From Blumeriella jaapii (Eukaryota; Ascomycota; Leotiomycetes; Helotiales; Drepanopezizaceae), in assembly GCA_009599575.1 (NCBI GenBank), contig VWND01000012.1, positions 186,001-250,000 on the forward strand: 64,000 nucleotides of DNA, written 5' to 3'. The notes under the pieces are model-generated. The model saw only the letters and a list, made by a program, of their open reading frames with translations. It was not told where the DNA came from and made no database searches. The position numbers and the translations under genes are program-made. Positions 23,491-33,835 of the stretch are shown piece by piece; position 1 is the stretch's first letter, and every line of letters starts with the position of its first letter.

Positions 23491-23579
23491 TATATAAAAT
23501 AAACTAAATTGCATTTATTAAAATTATATTTTTTTTTGGTCGTAATTAAAAACGATTACGTATATTATTTAAAATAAAA

Positions 23580-23844
23580 TATAAAACGGTGATATTTTGT
23601 ATTAATAGGAATTAGTAGTTTAGCTATAATCGAAGCATAGACCCCTTCGAGACCCTTTGCCATTAACTACCTTTAATAAATATAAAAGTAAAGCATCTTT
23701 TTAAATAGTACCATAAGCACGCAGTCCAATTTATACTTTCATTTATTTTCTTTTCCTTTTTTTAGTTTTTTCTAGGGATTCCTTAAACTATTTTACTTAC
23801 CGACATGTGGCCGTATCAATCTGGTTTTCCTACCTACTTTTACA
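23580..23844 (+). repeat. G2-a 3' LTR
   Basis: 265 bp, TATAAAACGGTGATATTT to CCTACCTACTTTTACA. It is more RIP-damaged in its first half than the 5' LTR (GACCCCTTCGAGACCCTTTGC). No convincing polypurine tract was seen just upstream. Confidence 0.95.
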
Positions 23845-24760
23845 ATACGTTCGAAAGGCCGAAAAGTAATACGTAGTATTCGAAATATTCGTAACGAATA
23901 CGAAACGTAATTTTTTATTTATTTTTTTTTTATTCGAAAGCGGTGGTACGCTTAAATAAAGTTTAGCTTAATAAATATTTTAATTTTTTTCAAACAATTT
24001 AAAGTTTCGCTTATAAAAGATAAAAAAATTCGCTTTTTAATCGTAATTGCGTTTAGACTTTTATAATCGACGTATAATCGTAAACTTCCGTTTTTTTTCG
24101 GTATAAATATTATCGATGCGTCGGTAAAATTAATAAATTTTTTTATTCAGCTTTTTTTTAAGTTCGAATCGAAATATTCGCGCAATTCGGTAAATTCAGA
24201 TTCCGACAAAAAGTAAATTGATTTTTAAAAAAGGTTTTTTTTTTCCGCGAGGTTTATTCGATATTTTATAAAATAATAAAAAATTAAAATAACCGCGGCG
24301 GTATCGTTAAATACGTCGGCGTAATCGTCGTATTTAAAAAGTAATTAATGCTGTTTTTTAATAGCTTTTTTTAAAACGATATAAAACGCTTGCTTTTTTT
24401 TGGAATTTTTTTTAAAACGTTTAATTATAACGAAATTAAGCTGTAAGCGTTCGATTAAATATCGCTACGATTTAGCTCGAAAGTTTATAGCGGGGTCGAT
24501 ATTTCGCAATTAAAATTTTTTTAAAATAAATAAAACTTTTAGAATATTTATATCGCAAGCTACGAAATCGCTTTGTATTTTTTTAATTATTTCATAATTA
24601 TTAATAGCGCGAATAAATTGCGTATGCGTGCCGTAAATAATTTTTTTTTTAATCGTAAATAAATCAATACGTTTTTAAATTGGTTTTTATTTATATTTAA
24701 TTAATAATTTTTAAATTACGCAGTTCTTTTGCGCGCCGCAATCGATAAAAGCTCGTTTTG
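23845..24760 (-). pseudogene. G3 pol 5' half: protease and RT N-terminal part
   Basis: The minus strand reads AFIDCGA (24731-24752), the protease active site with Asp intact, then, after a damaged linker, YDDYADVFNDTAAVI and INLAEKKNLF, and RT text LSESEFTELREYFDSNLKKS, IIFIPKKNGSLRLYVDYKSL, NAITIKKR and IKIFIKLNFI. The frame ends FGLSNV at the border with G2-a and continues as AIFQAYIN at 12535. This is the chromovirus type of RT (F-V-P-K-K-D-G-S-L-R-L-C-V-D-Y-R in intact relatives). The linker between protease and RT (24350-24720) is strongly RIPped. Confidence 0.88.
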
Positions 24761-24799
24761 TACGAATTTCGCTTTTGGCTTTTTTAATTTCGATTAAAA

Positions 24800-26300
24800 T
24801 TATTATTTTCTGCCGTTTTTTTCGCTCGATTTTGTTAGTAGCGACGAAATTAAAATCGAGCGAAAGCTTTTCCCGAATTTTTAAATTTATTAATTTCGGA
24901 GCAGTTTAAAGTTATATATTTTTTTTTGTTGTATTTATAATATTCGACTTTTAAATAATTAGCTATACGATACTTTGTTTTTTAATAGCGATTGCATTTC
25001 GAAAAATAAAAGAAATCGTTAAAAATTCTAGAATTTTAAAGAATTTTGTTAAAATTGTCGTTTTTTCGCTTTCGTTTTTTTTATAACGTATTTTCGAATC
25101 GAAAACGATATGTATCTGTTTTAGCCTTTAAATTTTAATCGTAAATATAAGTTTTTTTTTTTTTTTTTTGCGTTCGTTTCGTCGTTTATTATTTTTCGTT
25201 TCGTCGTTAATAATTTTATTAGCATTTTCGATATAACGAACGATTAATATTAATTTTTCGTACGAGTTTATAATTGCAGTATTGCTTCGTTTAATAATTT
25301 TTTTTCGAAAAATAAATCGGAGTTTTGCGAAAAGCATTTTTTTTTAATCGTATCGTTTGTTATTTGCAATTGCTATTCGAGATTATTTAAATAAATAACG
25401 AAATCGTTAATTAATTTATATTTTTTTTGCTTCGTTTTATCGTATAAATTCGAAGCCGCGATTTTTCGATTTTTCCAATTTATTAAAAAATCTAATATTT
25501 ATTTTTTCAAATCGTCCTATATAATTCGAATATTCGTAAAACGTCGTTCGTATCCGGTTTATTTTTTTTTATTTTATCGTCGAAAGCTAAAATACAAGCG
25601 TTAATTTTCTTTTAATTAATACAAAATATTACTTTTTTATTTTGGCGAAAACTTCGTTTTGTACGCCGAATAAAAAATTAAGTTTTTTTAGTATTTTTCT
25701 TTCGATATATTAGAAAAATTTTTATTTTTAATGCTTTTCGGCTCGAATTCGCTATGTTTTTTACAAAAAATATAATATATTCGAAAAAGATGCTGAATCG
25801 TTTTTAATAAATATTATTATCGTAATGTTTCGAAAATACTTTATAATAATCGCCGGCTTAAATTATTTTCTGTTTTTTTTTAATTGGAACGATATTAAAA
25901 AATTAAAAACCTTTTTTTTGATATTTTCGAAAGCGTTAAGTTTTTGTTAAAATTGTTTAATTTTTTTCGGAATTCGTTTCGGCGTTTTTTAGCTTTTTCG
26001 AAATTTTTGATTATTTCGTAGACTTTTTTTTTAATCTTTTTCTGTTTTATTTTAGCTCGTATCTTTTTGACTTTTTTACGTTTATCGTTTTTTTTTTATT
26101 CGGCGCGAATTCGTTTATTAGCCAGATAAATCAGAATTTCGATGAAAAGTTTTTTCGAATCGCTTTAAATATGGCCTTTTTTAATGATTTTTTAAATAAA
26201 AAGAGTTGGGGAGTCGTCGCGCCCTAATAATAAGATTTTCGATTTTTAATAAAACTAGTGACGTTAAAAGAAACGATGGTACAGGATTTTTTTAAACAGC
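24800..26300 (-). pseudogene. G3 gag region
   Basis: By position this is gag of G3: it precedes the protease on the minus strand and ends near the leader. The frame is visible only in scraps, for example NKLEKSKNRGFEFI around 25450, and a basic stretch KKKKKLIFTIKI at 25128-25180 with charged text upstream (25128-25337 is open, starting MLFAKLRFIFRKK). No zinc knuckle or other domain was recognised, so the assignment is positional. Confidence 0.5.
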
Positions 26301-26867
26301 CGAAAGCGCTGGGTTTTTTCGAATAGCTGGAAGTGCTTGTTCGCTGCGAATGCGAAAAGCTATAATATCGATAATAACGATATAAATATAATAATATAAT
26401 AAAAGATTGTTTTAATAATATCGAATTGCCGTTCCGGTGAATAAAAAAATCAGAATATAAAAATTAAAAAGTAAGGAAATACTAATTCAGATAATAAAGC
26501 TTAGATAAAATTGAGTTAATAATCAGATTGATTTTTATTTTTTATATTTCTAGTAAAAAGCGCCTATAAATATAAAAAAAGAAATGAAATCCTCGAGAAG
26601 AGTATTTTCCAGAAAACCAGGCGAATTTTATTTAATATGTTTTTCCAGCCCTTATCCCGACCTTTTTTCAATTTTTTTTAATATAACCCTAATAACTGGT
26701 TTTTTAGCCATTATTTTTATAAAATGTTTTATCTAAATATTATTTCCAGCCCTTACAGTATTATCCGGCCCCTACGGCCTATCCGCAAAAAGTATTATTC
26801 GAAGGTTGGTAGGAGGCAGAGGGTCTTGGCGGATCACCTGACTCATACACGTAATATTGGTTCCTGA
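26301..26867 (-). other. G3 leader / untranslated region
   Basis: No coding frame seen. It is less AT-rich than gag and contains two copies, about 105 bp apart, of AAGGGCTGGAAA (minus strand; near 26650 and 26745), and a GC-richer block at 26760-26867 (for example CGGCCCCTACGGCC). The distance from the presumed LTR to gag, about 570 bp, is plausible for a packaging leader. Confidence 0.5.
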
Positions 26868-27249
26868 CAGTTTCGCAGTTTCGTAAGTTTTGTTTTTCGG
26901 AAAATCGTAAGAATTATTTTTAAAAAATCGTAAAAGTCGTAAGAATTGTTATTATAATAAGGTTTGTTGATTTTTTGTATGCGCAAAGGCAGAATAAAAT
27001 TGGCAGGCCTTTTTCAGCTTAAGGGCTGAATTAGGAATGTCAAAAAAGGTTTGATAATTAATATATCAGGGGTGCGAACGAGCAAAAGGTTTTGTAGATG
27101 AATTGCATTAATTACGAGGTTTTTAAGTTAGAGGTGCCGCGAATTTTAAAATACTATATATGCGGGTGATCACGTGGCTTCTATGTCACGTGATAACAAC
27201 GTGACTTTCGGACTACGTGACCAACGAACTGATGTCCCATCCCCTTACA
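26868..27249 (-). repeat. Probable 5' LTR of G3 (382 bp)
   Basis: On the minus strand it begins TGTAAGGGGATGGG and ends GAAACTGTCA. A TATATATAG box near 27155 is preceded by four CACGT-containing sites (27165-27225). It borders G1 sequence at 27250 and the G3 leader at 26867, as a 5' LTR should. However, it is not the same sequence as the LTR at the other end of G3 (10433-10721), and no flanking duplication is seen; it could be a different insertion or a chimera. Confidence 0.5.
27165..27225 (-). promoter_or_regulatory. Cluster of CACGT(G) boxes before a TATA box
   Basis: Within about 60 bp the sequence has GATCACGTGGC, GTCACGTGATAAC, AACGTGAC and TACGTGACC, just upstream (minus strand) of TATATATAG. 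CACGTG is the core site of bHLH transcription factors. In an LTR this would be the U3 promoter region; binding is inferred. Confidence 0.5.
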
Positions 27250-27282
27250 CATTAAAAAGCTTCCGAACGTCAAAGTAACGTA
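27250..27282 (-). pseudogene. G1-outer fragment left of M1
   Basis: CATTAAAAAGCTTCCGAACG and the following bases match 6005-6035 of G1-inner (gag/protease border). The first two bases of the M1 flank, TA at 27281-27282, belong to this target. Confidence 0.85.
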
Positions 27283-27311
27283 CAGTACGTCGACACATGA
27301 AGTTGCGCGTC
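27281..27311 (+). repeat. M1 left terminal inverted repeat
   Basis: TACAGTACGTCGACACATGA and the next 11 bases pair with 28624-28654, with five mismatches in 31. Confidence 0.9.
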
Positions 27312-28652
27312 GGCCCCCGACCGCGACTTTTCGCGTTTACAACAAAACACACCTTTTTTTCACAATTACACTATTATGCCACGAACAGCCGAAACGTTTC
27401 GCCAGCCCTTTAAGCATTTTTTTTAAAAGGCTAAAAATCGTATTATTAGCGCTAAAAAGTATAGGGTTTTTTATATTTGGCTTGCGGAATCGGAAAAATA
27501 CAGCTTATCCACCGCGCGTTACACGGTGAAAAACGCGTTTTTACAATCCGACGGTAAATCACAATCTCGTAAACGCCTATTTTTTCTTATTATAAAGCGC
27601 GACGGAAAAGCTATTTTCAAAGCGATTGCTCGTACGCCAAAAATTACAGCGGTTTAATTACGCTTTTTAACCGTTCCGTACGTTTCGAAGAAAACGATAC
27701 ATCGATTTTTAAAAAAATCCGATATACAAAAATAACGCTATCGAAAACGATTTGTTTTAACCGACGAATACGCTGCCGCGCGATTGCGATAAGCACTTTT
27801 TTACGATAATAAACCTTTTTTTTATTAGCGTCGCTAGCGCTGGTCTGACGAATATTTCATTAAACGTAAAAAAAAAAATCGTTGAGAATTTGTTTATCGA
27901 ACGAAAAATTTATATTTTTATCGATTTATATTTTTTATTATTAACGCAATTTAATAGCTAAAAACTTACAATCTTAGGCAGTTTAAAAAAAGCTTATTAA
28001 AAGTCGATCGATTATGTTTTGGGCTGCATTCGGCTAGAAAATTCGAACAAATTTAATCGTAATACGCGGAGATTCAAATGCGATTTGTAAAAGCGTTATA
28101 GCCGCTACATATTTCGAAGTTTTCGAAAAACACATTTTTTTAAGATTTTTTATAACGATAATATTTTTATGCAAAATAACGCTCCGATTTATAAAACGCG
28201 TTTTATTTAAAAATGGTTTCGTAATATAAATATTAAATTGATAAATTAGCCGTTTTATTCGACGGATTTTAATCCGATTGAAAATTTATAAAAAATGCTA
28301 AAAACTAAAATAATTAAGCTTAAACTTGAATAAATCGCTATAAAAAATAACGATATAACTTAGCGTTTTTTAATAAGTACTGCACAAAGGGCGTAGAAGC
28401 TTTTGGAAAACCAGTTATTAAATAAACTGGCGGAAGGGATGCAAAAGCGGGTAAACGCTATTAAGGCTGCAAATGGATGATATACTAAATACTGATTGAA
28501 ATTGAATATTCTTTTTATTTTCAGCCTTCATTTAAGCTATTTGTATTTAAAATCGATTAATTATTAATGGAGTTATGAAATTGTAAAGTTAGTAGAATTT
28601 TGTTGGGGTACGGACTATTTACTGACGCGCAATTTCATGTGTCTACCCACTG
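27283..28652 (+). mobile_element. M1: Tc1/mariner-type DNA transposon, 1.37 kb
   Basis: The element begins CAGTACGTCGACACATGA and ends in its inverted complement form CATGTGTCTACCCACTG, with TA on both sides (27281-27282 and 28653-28654). Once it is removed, the host reads CGTATATCGCG, the G1 sequence found (as CGCATATCGCG) near 6033. It contains one transposase gene in plus orientation. The left third is nearly balanced in composition while the middle is AT-rich. Confidence 0.93.
27376..28495 (+). pseudogene. M1 transposase, DD34E Tc1-like, damaged
   Basis: The transposase cuts and pastes the element at TA. ATG at 27376 opens MPRTAETFRQPFKHF. The helix-turn-helix part is weakly readable (RDGKAIFKAIARTPKITAV), then KKTIHRFLKKSDIQK and LTDEYAAARLR. 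The catalytic set is WSDE (first Asp kept, about 27848), MQNNAPIY (28170-28193; second Asp changed to Asn) and FYSTDFNPIENL (28251-28290; Glu kept, 34 residues after the second site). The end, NG, stop (from Trp), YTKY and TGA at 28493, is the usual C-terminus of fungal relatives. Several CAA/CAG-to-stop changes and at least one indel inactivate it. Confidence 0.9.
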
Positions 28653-28654
28653 TA
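28624..28654 (-). repeat. M1 right terminal inverted repeat
   Basis: Read on the minus strand it is TACAGTGGGTAGACACATGA then AATTGCGCGTC, the partner of 27281-27311. Confidence 0.9.
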
Positions 28655-28913
28655 TATCGCGCAACACGCTTAAGAAAAAGGCTTTGCTTAGGCCTGGGCG
28701 TTTCTCCGATTGGCGGGAAAGCTTTTAATTTCTTCGTAAACGTTTTGGAAGTTATCTGAAAAAAGGTTTTTATTTTTATTATTATTATCGGAAAGCGAGT
28801 TTTCGCCCGGTTCGATCTCGTTTATATCTATCAGCTTAGAAAGGCCTATGGGTGGAACCGAGGGTCGGTCCGTAAAAGGTCGTGCAGATTGGCTTTTTTA
28901 AACTTTCTGATAA
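28655..28913 (-). pseudogene. G1-outer gag/protease fragment right of M1
   Basis: Parallel to about 6036-6292 of G1-inner: landmarks are CCGATTGGCGGGAAAGCTTT and GTCGTGCAGATTGGCTTTTT. Less RIPped than the G1-inner version (for example GGAACCGAGGGTCGGTCC). It breaks off at 28913 where the G2-c LTR begins. Confidence 0.85.
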
Positions 28914-29181
28914 TATAAAACGGTGACACTCTGTATTAATAGAAGTTGGTAGTTTTAGCTATAGTTGAGGCATGAACCCCTCCGAGACCCCCTGCCACTG
29001 ACTACTTTCAACAGATATAAAAACAAAGCACCCCTTTAGATAATATTATAAATACGCAGCCTAATTTATACCTTTATTTATTTTTCTTTTTTTTTTCTTT
29101 AGTCTTTTTTAGGGATTCCTTAGACTATTTTACCCATCGACATATGGCCGTATTAATCTGGTTTTTCTACCTACTTTTACA
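28914..29181 (+). repeat. G2-c 5' LTR
   Basis: Starts TATAAAACGGTGACACTCTG and ends CTACCTACTTTTACA; keeps CCCCTCCGAGACCCCCTGCC. Confidence 0.95.
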
Positions 29182-29952
29182 TTTGATAATCTACGCAAAA
29201 ATTCAAATTTCGGTATTTCGTTTTTATATACTCGCCGATGCATTTTTTAAATTTGCAATTAAAATCGACTTCGATATTTCGCTACTACGGCTTGAAAAAC
29301 CTTTTATATAATATTATTCGCAGCTGCATTATATAAAATTTTTTTAATAACTTTTTTTATTTTGCGCACAATTATTAAATTACAAAAATGCAACACATTT
29401 CAGAAACGTCTGAAATTACGGTCAGGCAATTCTGAACCGTGCGAAATTTAAAGCGCGAAAGTCGCTTTTTTATTTAAAAATAACAAATCGAATATTAGTT
29501 CGTACGTTTCGACCGCTGCGCTCGGCCTTTTTAAATTAAATTTTTTTTGGTCAAACGCTTGGCGAAAACTCAACCTTTTGATTTTACGTTTTATAATTAT
29601 AGCAATTACAATTTGCGGCTTTTTATTAAAAATAATAAAAAAATAGCTATACGTATATTAGCCTAAGCTACGGAATATCGAAACCGTGGATTATACAGCA
29701 ATATTATATTAATTTAATCAATTTACTAAAAAACAAGTTTTTTAATATATTACCCAAATGTTTAAACGCAATTTTATTTTATTTAATTTCTTCAGAAAAC
29801 ACAAAAACCTTTTTAATAGCTTCCTTATTAAAAACGATTTTTTTTATATTAAAAACCTTTAATCTGCAACTTTAGAAAACATTTATTTATTTAATTTAAA
29901 CCTTATTAACATTTTCGCTAATATTATAAACAACGACGCTTTTCGTTTTCTT

Positions 29953-30152
29953 ATGCGAGGCCGCATGCCTTTTTTTGGCTCCTTTGATACATCTTTATTT
30001 AATAGCGCTAATATTACCGATTTTATCGAGAAATATAAAAAAACTTATAAAAATTTCGGAGTTTTTAAAACTAAAATATTCGATAAACTTTTTTGTTATT
30101 ATAACCCAACCACCAAAAATATTATTAAATCGATAAATAAATAAAAAGCTAT
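29953..30152 (+). pseudogene. G2-c gag N-terminus
   Basis: MRGRMPFFGSFDTSLF then NITDFIEKYKKTYKNFGV, 63 codons to a TAA, nearly identical to 13576-13767 of G2-a. The ATG and the following Gly are conserved, which supports this start. Only the N-terminal part remains because G2-d is inserted just after KNIIKSINK. Confidence 0.88.
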
Positions 30153-30419
30153 TGTAAAAGTAGGTAGGAAAACCAGACTGATACGGCCATATATCGGTGG
30201 GTAAAATAATCTAGGAAATCCCTAGAAAAAACTGAAGAAAAAAAAAGAAAAATAAGTGAAGGTATAAATTGGACTGCGTGCTTATAATATTATTTAAAAG
30301 GGTGTTTTGCTTTTATACTTGTTAAAAATAGTCAATAGCAAAGGGTTTCGGAAGGGTTTATGCTTCGACCATAGCTAAAACTATTAATGTTTATTAATAC
30401 AAAGTATTACCGTTTTATA
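30153..30419 (-). repeat. G2-d 3' LTR
   Basis: 267 bp; on the plus strand TGTAAAAGTAGGTAGGAAAA to AAGTATTACCGTTTTATA. It faces the G2-c LTR, so LTR plus leader sequences lie here as an inverted pair 1 kb apart. Confidence 0.95.
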
Positions 30420-30519
30420 TTCTGTTTTAAATAATATACGTAGTCGTTTTTAATTACGATCAAAAAAAAATATAATTTTAATAAGTGTAATTTAGTCTAT
30501 TTTATATAATTTAAAAACT

Positions 30520-32162
30520 AATTAATTAAAAACCGAATTTTTTAGCTTTATACTTTTTCGGTTTTTTAACCCGTTTTTGGCTTTTTTGCTATTGGCTTTT
30601 GCGAAAAGGTAGCGTTTCGCTTATCGTTTAAATTATTTTGTTTATTCTGCTTTTTTAAAAAATAGCTCGATAAAATATCAATCGAAGTATCGTTTTGTTT
30701 TACGAATATTCTGATAGCTTTTCGTCGATAATATTATTAAACGTCGCGGCGACGAAGGTTTTTTACGATTTTTTTTTGTAAATGATAAATTTCAGCTTTT
30801 ATACGTAATTCTACGTTTTGCAAAAAGCGCTAAAAAGTCTTATATTAAAATCGTAAAAATAATCGATTAATTCGTCGTAATTAAAATCGATTAACGCTTT
30901 TGCTTCGCGTAAAACTAATAAGTCGAAATACGATTATTTACCGACGAATGCTTTTAAAAAAGCTTCGAAGCTTGTAGAAAAAATTATTTTACGAAATAGT
31001 TGGGAAATAATCGTTTGCAATCGAAACCACCGAAAATCCTATAATTGCTTTCGTCGCAAAATAAATAATATCAGATTATTTATCGGAACGTCGTTTTCGA
31101 AATAATTTTTGTATTTTTGCGTCGTATAATTATTCGAATAAATTAGCATCGCGCCGTCGGTTTTTTGGGTTTTAAATCTGACGAAAACCTTTTGCTTAAT
31201 CGAAAAACTAATAAAAATTATTTTATTTTTTACTTCGTAGCTTTCGATTTCGTAATCCGATGAAATAGCTAAAGCTATTATTTTAAACGCGCTAAAATAC
31301 GAAAAAGCTGGGTTTTTTTAAATGGTTTTAATTAGTTTAGCGTCGTAGTATAATTGCAAATAAGCTTCGATTATTTCCGAATTATATGCGAACGCAAACA
31401 AAACGTAATAATCGAAAATAGCGTCGGTAAAGTTTTCGATCTTTTTTTTTTTTTTTAAATCGGCGATATCGAATTTTATAATTGTAATACGATCGGAATC
31501 AGCGAAACTTAAAGCGATCGGAACGTCAGAATAAGCTACGAAACAGCAGTTTTCGGAGTTTCGAATAATCAAAACAGCGAAGTAAAAGCCGGGGTGTATT
31601 TTAAAAGCTTATTAAATAAAATTGTAAAGTATATTAGCGAAAAAAGCTATAAGCGCTTTTTAAGTTTTAATCAATCGAAAATAATGCTTATATATAATTT
31701 TTTTTTTTTTATAAAATGCAGCAGTAATTTATTTTTTCCGTTGTACGATTTTACGTAATTAACGAATTCGCAGCTTAGTTCGGATAGATTTTAAAACATA
31801 TTTTCGGTCGAAAAGCTAGAAAAATCGGCTTTTGGAAATATTCGTTGTTTTTATTTTTCTACGTTTTAATCGAGTTTTATAATCGCGCTAAAAATTTTAA
31901 AATCTGTTTTAAAATTTGCGTAGTCTAAATAAGCTTTAATACGCGCTTTAATAATTTTCGCAGTTTTTCGTCGAAATATAAATTGATTATTAAAGTTAAT
32001 TTCGAATACGTCGTAGTCCGAATTTTTAATAACAGCGAATCGATTAGCGAAGCCGATAACGTCGATTTTTTTCGTAATCAAATCGTAATACGCCGCGTAA
32101 CAGCGCATGTAGAAATAGCAGAATTTACCGTTTTTTTTAATATTAACGTTATTCGTAAAAAC
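30520..32162 (-). pseudogene. G2-d second ORF, C-terminal part
   Basis: The minus-strand frame matches the last 1.6 kb of the G2-a second ORF and is better preserved in places: 31318-31572 reads SFADSDRITIIKFDIADLKK and NFTDAIFDYYVLFAFAYNSE without a stop for 84 codons, and 31866-32108 reads YDLITKKIDVIGFANRFAVI. Here the frame is continuous across the point where G2-a lost one base. It is cut at 32162 by C1-a; the preceding part is at 40376-41061. Confidence 0.8.
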
Positions 32163-32464
32163 TGTTGCGCTATATTTACATTCCTTTATTTTCTTTCATT
32201 TCTTTTGTTCCAGATTCATTCTTTCTGTACGCTTTCAGTAGTTAGATGTTCCTGGAGCTCGGAAAGGCTCGTAGTTACGTGATAACGAGCCTTCTCGGAG
32301 ACTAGTTTTTTCGAGCGACTGACTAAGCGAGCCCGAACCTTCCGTTTTCTGCGGAAAGCTCGCCAGTTAAACTTAGAATAATACAAATAATATTTTATTG
32401 TATACAATTTATCCGTTCCAGCTTCCGGTGAAAGTTTCTACCGATTATTCGGCTATATACGACA
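32163..32464 (+). repeat. C1-a 5' LTR
   Basis: TGTTGCGCTATATTTAC to GGCTATATACGACA. Contains AGTTACGTGATAACGAGCC, AAGCGAGCCCGAACCTTCCG and TCCGTTCCAGCTTCCGGTG. Composition is clearly less AT-biased than the element body. It is followed by GTTATAAATCCCGGAGC, a possible but unproven primer-binding site. Confidence 0.93.
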
Positions 32465-33000
32465 GTTATAAATCCCGGAGCTAATTAATAAGCTTTTTTT
32501 TGTAATACATACGCTAGGAGACTCGTTGAAAGCTTTTATCGGTCAATTTATTCGAATTATCAAAAAAAATTCGTGAAAAGTTATATTTTACAAAGTTTTC
32601 CTTATTTGGCAAAAGGCTACGAATCGATAAAAAGCCATTAAAAATGCGAAAAGCACTAATTTTTCGATTTTTTTAATTTATAAATCTTATTTTTATTTTT
32701 TTATTTTTTTCAACCCAGTTAATCGACTTTTCATAACGAAAATAATATATCGGCTTTTACAAAAAAAAAGGTTTTTTTTTACGATTTAAAATCGTAGATT
32801 TTTTAGTTGAAAGCGTACAAATTTCACCGATCAGAAATTTTTTTTTTCGATTACACCGATTCTGACCTTTTATTTCGCTTTTTTATTAATAAACGATTAT
32901 AAAAACAGTTTTTTTATTAGTTTATCGATTAGAAAAACAAAAAGCGCTAAGCAAACTACGATCGAAAATGCGCTGAATACAACGGCATAACTAAGGCAGA
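32465..33000 (+). other. C1-a leader
   Basis: About 540 bp of AT-rich sequence without a readable frame, from the LTR edge to the first gag-like text. Nothing else recognised. Confidence 0.6.
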
Positions 33001-33835
33001 AAAGGGCCGCCGTTACGATTAGCAATCCTTCCGATAAATTTCGATTAGCCAATTTAATTTTCGACGATTTAAAAAATAAAATCGATTATTTTTCGAAAAA
33101 CTATTTAAAAAAGTTTAAAAAATGGCAGAAGTACGTTACTGCCTACCAAAAGTTGTTCGACTGGATTTTTTCAATTATAGAAATTAATTTAATAAACTTT
33201 GCAATTGCTTAATCGAAAATTAACGCTATTAATAATAAGAAAGCGTACGCTACTTTTCATATTAATTTGTAAAAAGATTCGTTAATAAATGGAAGTGTGC
33301 GAAGGGTTAAGGATTTATATTATAAAAGGAAGCAGAAATCATTTTAGGCATTCGTTTATATTTTGAAAAAAAATATTGCTTTTATATACTTTTTCGTAAT
33401 TAGCTTCGTTAGATTTGATTACAGAAACATTTTTCGCAAAGCGTACAGCGGAAGGGTGAATATGACCGAATAAATAAAAAAATAGCAAACCGCTTACAGA
33501 ACAGTTGTCGAATATAAGATTTCTGATATAAATAGCCGCTACGCTATTATCGATTTTTTCGACGCAATCGCCGCATATATTAATTTATAATAAGCGAACG
33601 GCAAAAAAGCTAAGTATTTAAAAAACGAATTTGCCGGCCTTTTTATAAAAAAGATTTTAATCGAACTAAGCTTTATAGTTTTTTTTTTTAAAAATAACCG
33701 AGGATTCGATAATTCAGGCCGAAAAAAATCGGAATTTTCGCTATATTTTTTTTCGATTTTAAAAATAACGATATTTCGAAAAATCGTAAAAAAGAAAAAA
33801 AAAAAAAGCAAAAAGAAAAAAAGAAAAAGGGTATA
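33001..33835 (+). pseudogene. C1-a gag region
   Basis: The plus-strand frame from about 33050 reads NFRLANLIFDDLKNKIDYFS, LKKFKKWQKYVTAYQKLFDW and YAIIDFFDAIAAYINL, with few stops over 250 codons. Trp/Lys-rich helical text of this kind fits a copia Gag, but no zinc knuckle (C-x2-C-x4-H-x4-C) was found. It ends in a Lys-rich run near 33800. Assigned by position between leader and pol. Confidence 0.65.

Larger units (their letters stand above)
12536..23844 (+). mobile_element. G2-a: complete large Ty3/gypsy element, 11.3 kb
   Basis: Direct LTRs (12536-12804, 23580-23844) flank 10.8 kb with gag, pol and a second long frame in one orientation. It is inserted in the RT gene of G3: the flanks are ATAT (12532-12535) and ATAC (23845-23848), a 4 bp duplication differing by one C-to-T change. 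Taking the element and one flank copy away rejoins the G3 frame as FGLSNV, stop, AIFQAYIN. The element is about twice the size of G1 because of the extra ORF. RIP stops are dense and the copy also has a one-base deletion in the second ORF. Confidence 0.93.
28914..30152 (+). mobile_element. G2-c: 5' end of a G2 element, interrupted
   Basis: A 268 bp LTR (28914-29181), the leader and the start of gag, colinear with 12536-13770. The copy is broken at 30152 by the 3' LTR of G2-d, which lies in the opposite orientation. The remainder is presumably beyond the window on the far side of G2-d. Confidence 0.88.

Noticed and set aside
27128..27145. GGTGCCGCGAAT in the G3 LTR as another copy of the 33 bp unit
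   Set aside because: Only one arm-like end is present, the left arm is missing and the arm reads GGTGCC rather than GGCACC.
32465..32490. Primer-binding site after the C1-a LTR
   Set aside because: GTTATAAATCCCGGAGC looks tRNA-like, but I could not match it with confidence to the 3' end or an internal part of a specific tRNA.
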